From: CAZAFN01 sp964484795 | GTDB taxonomy: Bacteria; Pseudomonadota; Alphaproteobacteria; Methylaequorales; Methylaequoraceae | Assembly (NCBI GenBank): GCA_964484795.1 | Contig: CAZAFN010000006.1 | Span: forward strand, 3,533 to 67,532 | Length of the DNA stretch: 64,000 bases | Reading direction: 5' to 3' | Shown here: positions 16,998 through 26,489 of the stretch, piece by piece | How the letters are laid out: each line of letters begins with the position of its first letter | Position numbering within the stretch: position 1 is the first letter of the stretch | Notes under the pieces: generated by a model | Told to the model about the DNA's origin: nothing | Seen by the model: the letters and a program-made list of their open reading frames with translations, nothing else | The model's database searches: none | Made by a program: the position numbers and the translations under genes

Positions 16998-17867
16998 ATG
17001 AAAAAAAAAATTACAAAAGCGATTTTTCCAATGGGTGGTCTGGGAACACGATTTTTACCTGCTACCAAGGTGATAGCTAAAGAAATGTTAACGATTCTTG
17101 ATAGACCAGTCATTGAATGGGCAGTTAGAGAAGCTTCAGATGCAGGTATTAAAGAAATGATATTTGTGATTTCTTCAAAAAAAAAATCAATAATGAAGCA
17201 TTTTGAAAGATCTAAAATATTGGAATATGTGCTAAAAAAAAATAAGAAATTAAGCAAACTAGATTTAATAACTGCACAATCGAAATTAGGTAAATTTTCT
17301 TTTGTAATTCAAAACGAAGCAAAAGGCCTTGGTCATGCGGTTTGGTGTGCAAGAAAATTTGTGGATGAAAATGAAAATTTTGCTGTTATTCTTCCGGATG
17401 ATATCATTCATTCAAAGATTCCTTCTATAAAACAACTAGTTGACGTTTCTGAAAGAACACTTGGCGGTTCAGTTGTTGCTCTTGAAAAAGTTCCAATGAA
17501 AGATGTTTCAAAATATGGTGTGGTTGAGGTAAGCAAAAAAAAATCTAATTATTTTTTCTTAAAAAACATTGTTGAAAAGCCAAAGCAATTAGAAGCTCCT
17601 TCAAATTTATCAGTTGTGGGAAGGTACATTTTAAATTCCAAAATCTTTGATTATCTTAAATTTCAAAAAAAAGGTTATGGGAATGAAATTCAATTGACTG
17701 ATGCTTTAAATTTTCTTGTTGAAAAGCCTGGGCTTTATGGAATTGAATTTGAGGGAAGAAGGTTTGATTGCGGAGGAAAGTTAGGTTTTCTTGAAGCTAA
17801 TTTATTTTTTGGTTTAAATGATAAAGATATTAATAAAAACATAAGAAAAATAGTCAAAAGAATATGA
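16998..17867 (+). CDS. galU: UTP-glucose-1-phosphate uridylyltransferase
   Basis: This 289-residue nucleotidyltransferase starts at the ATG at 16998; a longer frame reaches back into the J-domain gene but adds only non-conserved residues. It begins with K-A-I-F-P-M-G-G-L-G-T-R-F-L-P-A-T-K, the GalU nucleotide-binding signature, and has E-K-P near residue 195 and a final conserved G-x-R-F-D-C-G motif near 255. It makes UDP-glucose. The ugd gene starts at its stop (ATGA overlap), so UDP-glucose is probably channelled to UDP-glucuronate. Confidence 0.95.
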   Translation: MKKKITKAIFPMGGLGTRFLPATKVIAKEMLTILDRPVIEWAVREASDAGIKEMIFVISSKKKSIMKHFERSKILEYVLKKNKKLSKLDLITAQSKLGKFSFVIQNEAKGLGHAVWCARKFVDENENFAVILPDDIIHSKIPSIKQLVDVSERTLGGSVVALEKVPMKDVSKYGVVEVSKKKSNYFFLKNIVEKPKQLEAPSNLSVVGRYILNSKIFDYLKFQKKGYGNEIQLTDALNFLVEKPGLYGIEFEGRRFDCGGKLGFLEANLFFGLNDKDINKNIRKIVKRI

Positions 17868-19183
17868 AAATATCAATCATAGGCACAGGGTATGTAGGAC
17901 TTGTCTCTGGAGCATGTTTTGCAGAGTTTGGAGTGAGAGTAACTTGTATTGACAAAGATAAGGATAAAATTACAAAATTAAAAAAAGGAATAATTCCAAT
18001 ATTTGAACCAGGTTTAAAAGATCTAGTAAAAAAAAACGTGGAAGAGAAAAGACTTTTTTTTGAAACAGATTTAAAAAAATCAATAAATCAATCGAGTGCA
18101 ATTTTTATTGCGGTTGGGACTCCTTCCAGAAGGGGAGATGGTTATGCTGATTTACGTTATGTTTACGAAGTTGCTAATGAAATAGCTGAAAATCTAAATC
18201 ATTATGCGGTAGTTGTTAATAAATCAACCGTCCCAATTGGGACAGGAAGAAGAGTTTATGAAATAATTAAAAATAAAAATCAGAATTTAGAATTTGATGT
18301 AGCTTCAAACCCTGAGTTTTTAAGGGAGGGATCTGCCATTAATGATTTTATGAGGCCAGACAGAGTTGTAATTGGTTGCGATGAGGAGAAAGCCAAAAAG
18401 ATTTTAAAAGAGTTGTACAGACCATTGTATCTCTTAGAAACACCAATTTTGTTTACTAAAAGAGAAACAGCAGAATTAATAAAGTATGCTGCAAACTCAT
18501 TTTTAGCTACAAAAATAACTTTTATAAATGAAATATCAGATTTGTGTGAAAGAGTTGGAGCTAATGTTAATGACGTGTCAACTGGAATTGGTTTGGATGG
18601 TAGAATTGGAAAAAAATTTCTTCATCCTGGTCCAGGTTATGGTGGTTCATGCTTTCCCAAAGATACTTTGGCTTTAGTAAAAACTGCTCAAGATTACAAA
18701 TGTCCACTAAGCATTGTTGAGCAAGTAGTAAAAAGTAACAATAAAAGAAAAAAGAATATTTTTAAAAAAATACTTGATGCATTGTCTAAGATCAATTCTC
18801 CCAAAACAATTACAATTCTTGGATTAACTTTTAAACCTAGTACTGATGATATGAGAGATAGCCCAAGTCTTGAGATTATTCCACCACTTTTAAAAAAAGG
18901 TTTTAAATTGAGGGTGTATGATCCCGAGGGTATGGAAGAGGCCAAAAAATATTTTAAGAATTTTTCTAAAAATATTATTTGGTGTAAGAATTCATATGAT
19001 GCGTGTAAAGGTTCTGATGCGCTTGCAATTCTTACTGAATGGAATCAATTCAGAGCTCTTGATTTAATTAGGTTAAAAAAAACATTAAGACATGCAATTA
19101 TAGTTGATTTTAGGAACATATATAATCCTGAAGAATTAAGAAGACTTGGCTTTCAATATCATTCATTAGGTCGACAATTTTGA
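17864..19183 (+). CDS. ugd: UDP-glucose 6-dehydrogenase
   Basis: This 439-residue enzyme has the N-terminal NAD motif I-G-T-G-Y-V-G-L-V-S-G and the catalytic Cys in G-P-G-Y-G-G-S-C-F-P-K-D near residue 263. The C-terminal UDP-binding domain includes G-L-T-F-K-P-x-T-D-D-M-R-D-S-P-S near 325. It oxidises UDP-glucose twice to UDP-glucuronate, a precursor for acidic surface glycans. It sits between galU and a phosphohexomutase with four-base overlaps on both sides, forming one nucleotide-sugar operon. Confidence 0.96.
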   Translation: MKISIIGTGYVGLVSGACFAEFGVRVTCIDKDKDKITKLKKGIIPIFEPGLKDLVKKNVEEKRLFFETDLKKSINQSSAIFIAVGTPSRRGDGYADLRYVYEVANEIAENLNHYAVVVNKSTVPIGTGRRVYEIIKNKNQNLEFDVASNPEFLREGSAINDFMRPDRVVIGCDEEKAKKILKELYRPLYLLETPILFTKRETAELIKYAANSFLATKITFINEISDLCERVGANVNDVSTGIGLDGRIGKKFLHPGPGYGGSCFPKDTLALVKTAQDYKCPLSIVEQVVKSNNKRKKNIFKKILDALSKINSPKTITILGLTFKPSTDDMRDSPSLEIIPPLLKKGFKLRVYDPEGMEEAKKYFKNFSKNIIWCKNSYDACKGSDALAILTEWNQFRALDLIRLKKTLRHAIIVDFRNIYNPEELRRLGFQYHSLGRQF

Positions 19184-20568
19184 AGGAAGTTATTAAACAT
19201 AATTTTGATGAGACTATCATTAGATCTTATGATGTAAGAGGGGTCTATAAAGAAACATTGTTTAATAATGACGCAAGAATCATAGGAAATGTTTTTGGTT
19301 TAAAAGTTGGAGAGAATAAAACTGTAAATGTTGGATATGATGGAAGAAAATCTTCAATTCAACTTAAGGACAACCTTATTGATGGTTTGTTAGAATCAGG
19401 AGTGAATGTAAATGATATAGGATTAGTTCCAACCCCGTTGCTTTATTTTTCATGTATTCATTGTAATGCTGATGGAGGTGTTATGGTAACTGGTTCCCAT
19501 AATCCGAAAAATCATAATGGTTTTAAGATGGTGTTGAATAATTTACCATTCTATGGAGTGGATTTAATAAAAATTAAAAATAAAGCAAAGAGTTTTTCAT
19601 TGCCAAAAAATAATGGAAAAAAAAAAACGATTGATCTTAGGGAAACTTATTTAAAAAGGTTGTTTAAAGATTTAATTCAAAAAAGAAAAATAAATATTGT
19701 CTGGGATTCAGGTAATGGAGCCTCTGGTGAGATTGTAAAAATGATTTCTAAAAGAATTTGTGGAACTCAAAAAGTTTTGTTTGATAAAATTGACGGAGAT
19801 TTTCCTAATCATCATCCAGATCCTTCAGAACCCAAAAATTTGGAATTTTGTAGAAATGAAATATTAAAAAATGGTTTTGATGTTGGAATTGCTTTTGATG
19901 GCGATGGTGACAGAATTGGAGTCGTTGATAATAAAGGTAGAATTATTTCCGGAGATAACCTTTTATTAATTTTTGCAAAGCAATTATTAAAAAAGAAAAA
20001 ATCACTGATAATTGGTGATGTGAAATGCAGTAAGGTTTTTTTTGATCAGGTGAAAAAATTAGGTGGTAGAACAATTATGTCTAAAACCGGCCATAGTCAT
20101 GTAAAAACCAATATGAAAAAATTTTCTGCTGATTTGGCTGGTGAAATGAGTGGGCATATTTTTTTTTCATATGGGTATTACGGTTTTGATGATGCACTTT
20201 ATGCTTCAATTCAATTAATTGATATTTTAACTAATGAAGATAAAACTCTTTCAGATCTAGTTGATGAGATTCCAAAAGTTTTTAATACTCCAGAAATAAG
20301 GATAGATTGTGATGACAAGACAAAATTTGAAATTATCAAAAAAATTATAAAAAAGCAAAAATCATTAAAGAAGAAAATTGTTGATATAGATGGAGCAAGA
20401 GTATCTTTTGATGATGGCTGGTGGTTGTTAAGAGCTTCAAATACTCAACCAGCTCTGGTTTTAAGATGTGAGGCTTTATCTGAAGATGGTTTGACAAATC
20501 AGATCAATGAAGTTAAATCTCAGCTTAAGGAGATTGATTCAACTTTAGCTGAGAAAATTTTAGCTTGA
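19180..20568 (+). CDS. Phosphomannomutase/phosphoglucomutase (AlgC/ManB type)
   Basis: This 462-residue alpha-D-phosphohexomutase begins with a TTG that overlaps the ugd stop. The phosphoserine loop T-G-S-H-N-P near residue 105, the metal loop D-G-D-G-D-R near 240 and a C-terminal R-A-S-N-T-Q-P-A-L-V-L-R phosphate-binding loop are all present. It interconverts hexose 6- and 1-phosphates, feeding galU (glucose 1-phosphate) or GDP-mannose synthesis. The bifunctional PMM/PGM assignment is by family similarity; the preferred sugar is not resolved. Confidence 0.92.
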   Translation: MKEVIKHNFDETIIRSYDVRGVYKETLFNNDARIIGNVFGLKVGENKTVNVGYDGRKSSIQLKDNLIDGLLESGVNVNDIGLVPTPLLYFSCIHCNADGGVMVTGSHNPKNHNGFKMVLNNLPFYGVDLIKIKNKAKSFSLPKNNGKKKTIDLRETYLKRLFKDLIQKRKINIVWDSGNGASGEIVKMISKRICGTQKVLFDKIDGDFPNHHPDPSEPKNLEFCRNEILKNGFDVGIAFDGDGDRIGVVDNKGRIISGDNLLLIFAKQLLKKKKSLIIGDVKCSKVFFDQVKKLGGRTIMSKTGHSHVKTNMKKFSADLAGEMSGHIFFSYGYYGFDDALYASIQLIDILTNEDKTLSDLVDEIPKVFNTPEIRIDCDDKTKFEIIKKIIKKQKSLKKKIVDIDGARVSFDDGWWLLRASNTQPALVLRCEALSEDGLTNQINEVKSQLKEIDSTLAEKILA

Positions 20569-20623
20569 AAGTAAACTATGAAATTTTTAAGTTATACAAA
20601 GATTCGTTTTACAAAAAAAAAAA

Positions 20624-20938
20624 ATGAATGATAATCAAGAAAGCCCTATAACTGAAGTTGTCACTCAGACAAAGGTAAAAGAGAAAAAACCTAAATTGTA
20701 TAAAGTAATTTTACTTAATGATGATTACACACCAATGGAATATGTTGTAATGTTAATAAAAAAAGTTTTTAATAAATCAGAAAGTCAAGCAGTTAAAATT
20801 ATGTTAATGGTACATAAAAAAGGTTCAGGTGTCTGTGGTGTTTACACTAAGGAAGTTGCTGAGACTAAAGTTTTTACGGTTTTAAAGATGGCCAAAAGTG
20901 ATCAGCATCCTTTGCAATGTATTATGGAGAATGAGTAA
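20624..20938 (+). CDS. clpS: ATP-dependent Clp protease adaptor ClpS
   Basis: This 104-residue protein has the ClpS core: Y-K-V-I-L-L-N-D-D-Y-T-P-M-E-Y-V near residues 26-41 and the substrate-pocket region, with a variable N-terminal tail that contacts ClpA. It delivers N-degron substrates to ClpAP. The last base of its TAA is the first base of the clpA ATG. The leucyl/phenylalanyl-tRNA transferase gene at 27551-28189, which makes N-degrons, gives the pathway its writer in the same window. Confidence 0.96.
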   Translation: MNDNQESPITEVVTQTKVKEKKPKLYKVILLNDDYTPMEYVVMLIKKVFNKSESQAVKIMLMVHKKGSGVCGVYTKEVAETKVFTVLKMAKSDQHPLQCIMENE

Positions 20939-23214
20939 TGATTTCTGATGAATTAGAAAAAACACTTCAAAGAGCTCAGGAATATGCTCAAAAATATAAG
21001 CACCAGTATATGACTTTAGAGCACTTGTTATTTTCTATGTTGGACGACAATGATGTTAAGGAAGTTTTACTTGCATGTGAAATAGATCTAGAAATATTAA
21101 GAAATGAAGTGATTAATTTTTTAAAAAAAAATCTAGATGAACTTGTAAGTGAAACTAATGATGATGTTAAGCCAACATTAGGTTTTCAGAGGGTAATTCA
21201 AAGAGCAGTAATTCATGTTCAATCTTCTGGAAAGGATGAAGCAAATGCAGCAAATGTTCTTGTGGCAATTTTTAGTGAAAGAGAATCTCATGCAGTATAT
21301 TTCCTTCAACAACAAAATTTAAGTAGATTAGATGTTGTTAGATATTTATCCCATGGTTTTGAGAAAAAATCAGATGAAGTAGAGGATTCTCAAAATTTAG
21401 AATTTTCTGGTCAAAATAAAAATGAAAAGAAGTCAAATAATAGTTTTCTTGAACAGTATTGTGTGAATTTAAATTCTAAAGCATTATCTTCTATGATTGA
21501 TCCTATTATTGGTCGTGAAAAAGAAATCTCTAGGACAATTCATATTCTTTCTAGGAGGAATAAAAATAATCCTATATTTGTTGGTGATCCTGGTGTTGGT
21601 AAAACAGCTTTAGCTGAGGGACTAGCTTATAAGATTGTAAATGAAGAAGTACCAAACTGTCTTCTAAAATCAACAATTTATTCCTTAGATCTTGGTGGAA
21701 TGCTTGCTGGTACAAGATTTAGAGGTGATTTTGAAGAAAGGTTAAAGAAATTAATTAATTTTTTTGAAGATAATGAAAAATTCATTCTTTTTATTGATGA
21801 AATTCATACACTAATTGGTGCTGGAGGTACAAATTCAGGCTCAATTGATGCTTCAAATATTCTAAAACCTGCTCTCACTCGAGGAAATTTTAAATGTATT
21901 GGTTCAACAACTTATAGTGAATATAGAAATTATTTTGAGAAAGATAGGGCTTTGTGTAGACGATTTCAAAAGATAGATGTTGATGAGCCTTCAACTGATG
22001 ATTCGGTAAAAATTTTAGATGGCATTAAGAAATATTATGAAGATTTTCACGAAATAGAGTATCAAGATGACTGTACATCTGAAGCAGTTAAACTCTCAAA
22101 AAAATTTCTTATTAATCTAAAATTACCTGATAAAGCCATTGACATTTTAGATGAAACTGCTGCATCAGTTAAAATTGACGAAGAAAGAAAATCTAAAGTT
22201 ATCACAAAAGATGATATACAGAAAACCGTTTCGAAAATAGCTAATGTACCTGAAAATACCATAAATTCTGATGAAAAAGTAAAACTAAAAAATTTGGAAA
22301 GAGATTTAAAAACATTAATTTTTGGCCAAGATTCTGCAATAAACACTCTGTCATCTTCAATCAAATTATCTAAGGTTGGTTTAAGGAATAAAGATAAACC
22401 CATTGGGTCTTTTTTATTTACTGGGCCTACAGGAGTTGGCAAAACAGAGTTGGCAAAACAATTGGCAAATGTAATGAAAATTAACTTTGTGAGGTTTGAT
22501 ATGTCAGAATATATGGAAAGACATAGTGTATCTAAATTAATTGGTGCTCCTCCTGGATATGTAGGCTTTGATCAAGGAGGATTGTTAACTGATGCAGTTG
22601 ATAAAACACCATTTTCTGTAGTCTTGTTAGATGAAATTGAAAAGGCACATCCTGATCTGTTTAATTTACTACTTCAGGTTATGGACTATGGAAAACTTAC
22701 AGACCACTTAGGCAAGACAGTTGATTTTACAAATGTGATTTTAATTATGACTAGCAATGTTGGTGCAAGTGAACTAGATAAAGAAAGTGTTGGTTTTTTA
22801 AGTAATTCTAGCAAAAATGACAATGAAAAAATTATAAATAATTTTTTTAGTCCAGAGTTTAGAAATAGATTAGATGCTATTGTAAAATTTCAAATGTTAA
22901 ATTCATCTAATTCGATGAAAGTTGTTGATAAATTTTTGATGGAATTAGAATCATTATTAGTTGAAAAAGATTTAAGTCTTAATGTCACAATTAATGCCAA
23001 AAAAAAATTATTGGAATTAGGATTTGATTCTAAAAATGGCGCAAGACCTATGGCACGAATTATCCAAGAAAGAATTAAAATTCCTCTAGCTGAAGTTCTT
23101 TTGCAATATAAAACTAGACGTGGTTCTGTGAAAGTTGATTATGATTTAAAGAAAAATGATTTTAAAATTAAATTTCTTCATTTGGCAAAAAAAGACCAAC
23201 CTATTAGTCACTAA
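20938..23214 (+). CDS. clpA: ATP-dependent Clp protease ATP-binding subunit ClpA
   Basis: This 758-residue AAA+ unfoldase has an N-domain (about 1-145), D1 with Walker A G-D-P-G-V-G-K-T at 216-223, and D2 with G-P-T-G-V-G-K-T-E near residue 500. It lacks the long coiled-coil of ClpB, so ClpA is the right call. The segment E-S-V-G-F-L near 620 corresponds to the loop that docks on ClpP. clpS lies directly upstream; clpP is 35 kb away in this window. The last 11 bases overlap the opposing gene. Confidence 0.96.
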   Translation: MISDELEKTLQRAQEYAQKYKHQYMTLEHLLFSMLDDNDVKEVLLACEIDLEILRNEVINFLKKNLDELVSETNDDVKPTLGFQRVIQRAVIHVQSSGKDEANAANVLVAIFSERESHAVYFLQQQNLSRLDVVRYLSHGFEKKSDEVEDSQNLEFSGQNKNEKKSNNSFLEQYCVNLNSKALSSMIDPIIGREKEISRTIHILSRRNKNNPIFVGDPGVGKTALAEGLAYKIVNEEVPNCLLKSTIYSLDLGGMLAGTRFRGDFEERLKKLINFFEDNEKFILFIDEIHTLIGAGGTNSGSIDASNILKPALTRGNFKCIGSTTYSEYRNYFEKDRALCRRFQKIDVDEPSTDDSVKILDGIKKYYEDFHEIEYQDDCTSEAVKLSKKFLINLKLPDKAIDILDETAASVKIDEERKSKVITKDDIQKTVSKIANVPENTINSDEKVKLKNLERDLKTLIFGQDSAINTLSSSIKLSKVGLRNKDKPIGSFLFTGPTGVGKTELAKQLANVMKINFVRFDMSEYMERHSVSKLIGAPPGYVGFDQGGLLTDAVDKTPFSVVLLDEIEKAHPDLFNLLLQVMDYGKLTDHLGKTVDFTNVILIMTSNVGASELDKESVGFLSNSSKNDNEKIINNFFSPEFRNRLDAIVKFQMLNSSNSMKVVDKFLMELESLLVEKDLSLNVTINAKKKLLELGFDSKNGARPMARIIQERIKIPLAEVLLQYKTRRGSVKVDYDLKKNDFKIKFLHLAKKDQPISH

Positions 23215-24325
23215 ATGGAGAATGTTTTTTTAGGAAATCCAAATTTTCTTTGATTTTTTTTTCTTCCATTTTAAGGAATGTTTTGATTTTTTCATTTAAA
23301 AACGAGTGACTAAACCAGTGATTACTAAAAGTTAAATTGGGTAAATATCCTCTGGAAATTTTATGTTCTCCTTGAGCTCCAGCTTCTACTATTTTTAATT
23401 TATTTTGAATTGCATATTCAATGGCTTGATAGTAGCAGAGTTCGAAATGTAAAAAAGGAATTTCCCTTAAACATCCCCAATATCTTCCGTATAATGTACC
23501 TTTTCCAATGAAGTGTAATGAACAACCAACAAAACCTTGGTCATCAAAAGCTAGAATTAAAACCATTTTTTCTAATAAGGAAGATAAAAATAATTTTTTA
23601 AAAAATTTTAAACTAAGATATTTATATGACCATTTTTTATTAATTGTATTTTTGTAACATTCAAATAATAAAAAAATGTCATTCGCTTCAATTTTTTTTC
23701 CAGTTTTAATGGAAATTTTTATTTTTTTCTTTTTTAAATAATTTCTCTCTTTCAAAATGTTTTTTTTTTTTCGTGCCTTTAAATCAGATAGAAAATCGTC
23801 AAATTCTTTGTAACATCTGTTTTTCCAATGATATTGAATTCCAATTCTTTGTAAAAAATTATTTTTTTTAAGTTCATCAGAAATTTTTTTATTAATAAAA
23901 TTGATATGAAAAGATGAAACTTGTTTTTTTTTTAGAAATTTGATTAATTTTCCATATATTTCTTGAGGTATATTTTTTTCATTGTTATAAAAAAATCTTT
24001 TTCTTGTGACAGGAGTAAATGGAATTGCAGAAAGATATTTGGGATAATATTCAAACCCTAATTGGTGGTGAGCATTTTCAAATATTTGATCAAAAACATA
24101 TTCTCCATAGGAGTTAAATTTTCTAAAATTTGGAATAACTCCTATAATTGAATTATTTTCTTTAATTATGATATGTTCTGGAACCCATCCAGCATTCTTA
24201 CCTGTACAATTAGTAATTTCTAAATAGTAAAAAAAATCAAAATTTATAAATGGAGGTTCATCTTTCAAATTTTTAGAACAAAAAGATTTTAAATCTTTAA
24301 TAGTAGAAACAGTTGAAAATTGCAT
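23204..24325 (-). CDS. FemAB-like GNAT acyltransferase (DUF482/COG3146 family)
   Basis: This 373-residue protein resembles the FemAB_like family once called peptidoglycan biosynthesis/recognition. Conserved-looking parts are F-E-N-A-H-H-Q-L-G-F-E-Y-Y-P-K near residue 84, a lysine-rich stretch near 190-205, R-Y-W-G-C and H-F-E-L-C-Y-Y-Q-A-I-E-Y near 290, and A-G-A-Q-G-E-H-K near 320. It is expected to transfer an acyl or aminoacyl group, but no substrate is established for this family. It lies downstream of the RidA gene with a 6-base gap. Confidence 0.8.
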   Translation of the reverse strand: MQFSTVSTIKDLKSFCSKNLKDEPPFINFDFFYYLEITNCTGKNAGWVPEHIIIKENNSIIGVIPNFRKFNSYGEYVFDQIFENAHHQLGFEYYPKYLSAIPFTPVTRKRFFYNNEKNIPQEIYGKLIKFLKKKQVSSFHINFINKKISDELKKNNFLQRIGIQYHWKNRCYKEFDDFLSDLKARKKKNILKERNYLKKKKIKISIKTGKKIEANDIFLLFECYKNTINKKWSYKYLSLKFFKKLFLSSLLEKMVLILAFDDQGFVGCSLHFIGKGTLYGRYWGCLREIPFLHFELCYYQAIEYAIQNKLKIVEAGAQGEHKISRGYLPNLTFSNHWFSHSFLNEKIKTFLKMEEKKIKENLDFLKKHSPFSD

Positions 24326-24331
24326 TTTAAT

Positions 24332-24817
24332 CTATTCAAAAATTACTGAAAAAACACCATCAACTTCAACAGGAGAGTTTTTTGGAAGACTACTTACTCC
24401 AACAACACTTCTAGAATGTTCGCCATCATTCTTTCCTAAAACCTTTATAATTAAATTTGATGCTTCATTAAAAAGTGCGGAGTGATCTTGAAATTTTTCA
24501 GTACTGTTGATGTATCCTTTAATATTTATACATTTTATTGACTTAATATCTTTTTTTTGATTTTCCACATAATCATTTAGACTCCATAATAAATTTGATG
24601 TTGCAATAGTTATTGATTCTTTAGCTTCATCTATGCTTAGTTCTTGATCAATTTTTCCTGGAAATTTTATTTTATCATTAATTATAGGAAGTTGTCCTGA
24701 AATGAAAATCATATCATTAAAAAAAATATATGGTTTGTAATTTGCTAGTGTGGTTGAAGTTTTTACATTTCTTTTTATTTTTGAAAAAACTAATTTTTTA
24801 GATAAAAAATCATTCAT
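24332..24817 (-). CDS. RidA/YjgF family protein
   Basis: This 161-residue protein has the RidA fold pattern: F-I-S-G-Q-L-P near residue 37, an internal region of dehydration-type length, and the C-terminal R-S-V-V-G-V-S-S-L-P-x-x-S-P-V-E-V-D. RidA proteins hydrolyse reactive enamine/imine intermediates from PLP enzymes. This is the longer subgroup often annotated as endoribonuclease L-PSP, so the exact activity is uncertain. It overlaps the end of the NrdJb-like gene by eight bases. Confidence 0.87.
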   Translation of the reverse strand: MNDFLSKKLVFSKIKRNVKTSTTLANYKPYIFFNDMIFISGQLPIINDKIKFPGKIDQELSIDEAKESITIATSNLLWSLNDYVENQKKDIKSIKCINIKGYINSTEKFQDHSALFNEASNLIIKVLGKNDGEHSRSVVGVSSLPKNSPVEVDGVFSVIFE

Positions 24818-25646
24818 TAGATTTGAAATTACATGTCAGACATTTGAAAAATTTATCTTCTTTGTATACTGTAAAACTTCCGCACTTTCCACAAGGGTCG
24901 CCTTCAAAATTGTAGAGATTCTTTATTTTTCTTGTTTCATACTTATTGTTTTCATTGCTAATCAAGGTTAGATTATTATCATATATTTTTTTTCTTATGT
25001 AGCCCTTGCTTGTAAATTGTTTTAATACAATCTCAGCGTCTTTGGTTCTCTGCGTGTTATTTTTGTTTTTTGGCAATAATTCAGTTGTTTGATTATTTTG
25101 TTGATTGCTAAAATCATCTCTACCCAAATATGAAATTGCAAGTTCTTTGAATATATAATCTAGAATTGATGTTGAAAATTTTATTTCTGTATTTCCTTTT
25201 ACCTCTCCGCTTGGTTCAAATTTTGTAAAAGTAAATGCTTCAACAAATTCTTCAAGTGGAACACCATATTGCAAACCTATAGATACGGCGATGGCAAAAT
25301 TATTCATTAAGCTTCTAAATGCTGCACCTTCTTTATGCATATCTATGAAAATTTCTCCTAAACTTCCATCCATATACTCACCAGTTCTAAGGTAAACCTT
25401 GTGGTTGTTAATTGATGCTTTTTGAGTATATCCTTTGCGCCTATGAGGTAGTTTATTTCTAACAACTGAAAAATTTGATGATTCAGAGAAAAATTTTTCT
25501 TTTAATTCATCTTGGAATTGATCTGTGCGATCATTGAGATTTTTTACAAATTCATTTCTTTTATTGTGGTCAATTTCATTTATTTTAATTTTTAAATCAT
25601 CTATATAACTATCTACAAACTTTTTTAATTCTTTATAATTTTTCAT
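24810..25646 (-). CDS. Stand-alone C-terminal (TSCPD) part of class II ribonucleotide reductase, NrdJb-like
   Basis: Residues about 65-176 match the C-terminal TSCPD domain of alphaproteobacterial adenosylcobalamin-dependent ribonucleotide reductase, including K-V-Y-L-R-T-G-E-Y, G-E-I-F-I-D-M-H-K-E-G-A-A-F and L-Q-Y-G-V-P-L-E-E-F. A C-terminal zinc ribbon has Cys252, Cys255, Cys269 and Cys272. The full enzyme is about 1200 residues; here a normal-looking 60-residue charged N-terminus replaces the catalytic barrel, so this is a separate 278-residue protein. In Pseudomonas the enzyme is split as NrdJa and NrdJb. No catalytic subunit is present in the window. It may serve a distant NrdJa or have its own role. 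Confidence 0.85.
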   Translation of the reverse strand: MKNYKELKKFVDSYIDDLKIKINEIDHNKRNEFVKNLNDRTDQFQDELKEKFFSESSNFSVVRNKLPHRRKGYTQKASINNHKVYLRTGEYMDGSLGEIFIDMHKEGAAFRSLMNNFAIAVSIGLQYGVPLEEFVEAFTFTKFEPSGEVKGNTEIKFSTSILDYIFKELAISYLGRDDFSNQQNNQTTELLPKNKNNTQRTKDAEIVLKQFTSKGYIRKKIYDNNLTLISNENNKYETRKIKNLYNFEGDPCGKCGSFTVYKEDKFFKCLTCNFKSNE

Positions 25647-25684
25647 ATTTAAGTTATTAGTAGTAATATACTTAATTTTTTAAG

Positions 25685-26050
25685 ATGAGCCTATCACATA
25701 ATAAAATTTTTTTTAGAATTTATTGTTTTCTTTTTTCAAAAAAAGTTGGAAAAGATAACTATGGAAATACTTATTACGTGGAGAAAAATTTTTCACCTAT
25801 AAATAACTATAGAGATAGAAGATTTGTAATCTATAATGGAAAAATTGAAGCTAGTAAAATTCCTCAAGTTTGGAATGCCTGGCTTCATCATATGACTGAT
25901 GAACTCCCTGAAACGCCTATTAGAAAATTCAGTTGGATAAAGGAGCATGTTCCAAATCTTACTGGGACACCTTATGCATATGAGTATAAAGATAAAAAAG
26001 ATAAAAAAAAAATTAAGAACATCTATTCCACTTGGTCGCCGAATGAATAA
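25685..26050 (+). CDS. NDUFA12-like accessory subunit of NADH:ubiquinone oxidoreductase
   Basis: This 121-residue protein has the 17.2 kDa complex I subunit pattern: V-G-x-D-x-Y-G-N-x-Y-Y near residue 20, R-R-F-V-I-Y-N-G near 46, the W-N-A-W-L-H-H-M segment near 65, and N-L-T-G-T-P-x-A-Y near 90. This supernumerary subunit is restricted to alphaproteobacteria and mitochondria. It is not in an nuo operon, which is usual; mlaD-like genes follow, with an 8-base overlap. Confidence 0.93.
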   Translation: MSLSHNKIFFRIYCFLFSKKVGKDNYGNTYYVEKNFSPINNYRDRRFVIYNGKIEASKIPQVWNAWLHHMTDELPETPIRKFSWIKEHVPNLTGTPYAYEYKDKKDKKKIKNIYSTWSPNE

Positions 26051-26489
26051 ACGAATTATAAACTTTTTTCTTGGATTATTTGCAGTTGTTTTTTTAGTTA
26101 AACTAATGCTGATTGATAGAGGTGAAAATAAAGAAAATTTTGTTGAACTTTATGCTAAATTTAACAAAATTGATGGAGTTAATATTGGCACTAGTGTGGT
26201 TGTTTCTGGCATAAAAGTAGGTGAGGTAAAAAAAATTTTTTTGGAAAACAACCATCCTAATATTGTAATGAATATTGATAGTAATGTGAACATATCTAAG
26301 GATTCATCAATTTCTATTCAAACGGATGGTCTTTTTGGTTCTAAGTTTCTAATTATTGAAGTTGGTGGCCTTGATGATAGGATGAAAGATGGAGATAAAT
26401 TTTCTTTTTCAGAGGACTCCATAATGGTCGATGATCTGTTAAGAAAGATAATTGAAATTGGTGAAACTAAAAAGGGTAAAAAATTATGA
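26043..26489 (+). CDS. MlaD/MCE-domain protein, first copy
   Basis: Starting at the ATG at 26043, this 148-residue protein has one N-terminal membrane anchor (about residues 5-22) and one MCE domain. The pattern runs from Y-A-K-F-N-K-I-D-G through G-I-K-V-G-E-V to G-L-F-G-S-K-F-L. MlaD hexamers bind phospholipid in the periplasm as part of a retrograde or anterograde lipid transport complex. It is followed at once by a second, different MCE protein. The ATPase and permease (mlaF, mlaE) are not nearby. Confidence 0.85.
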   Translation: MNKRIINFFLGLFAVVFLVKLMLIDRGENKENFVELYAKFNKIDGVNIGTSVVVSGIKVGEVKKIFLENNHPNIVMNIDSNVNISKDSSISIQTDGLFGSKFLIIEVGGLDDRMKDGDKFSFSEDSIMVDDLLRKIIEIGETKKGKKL

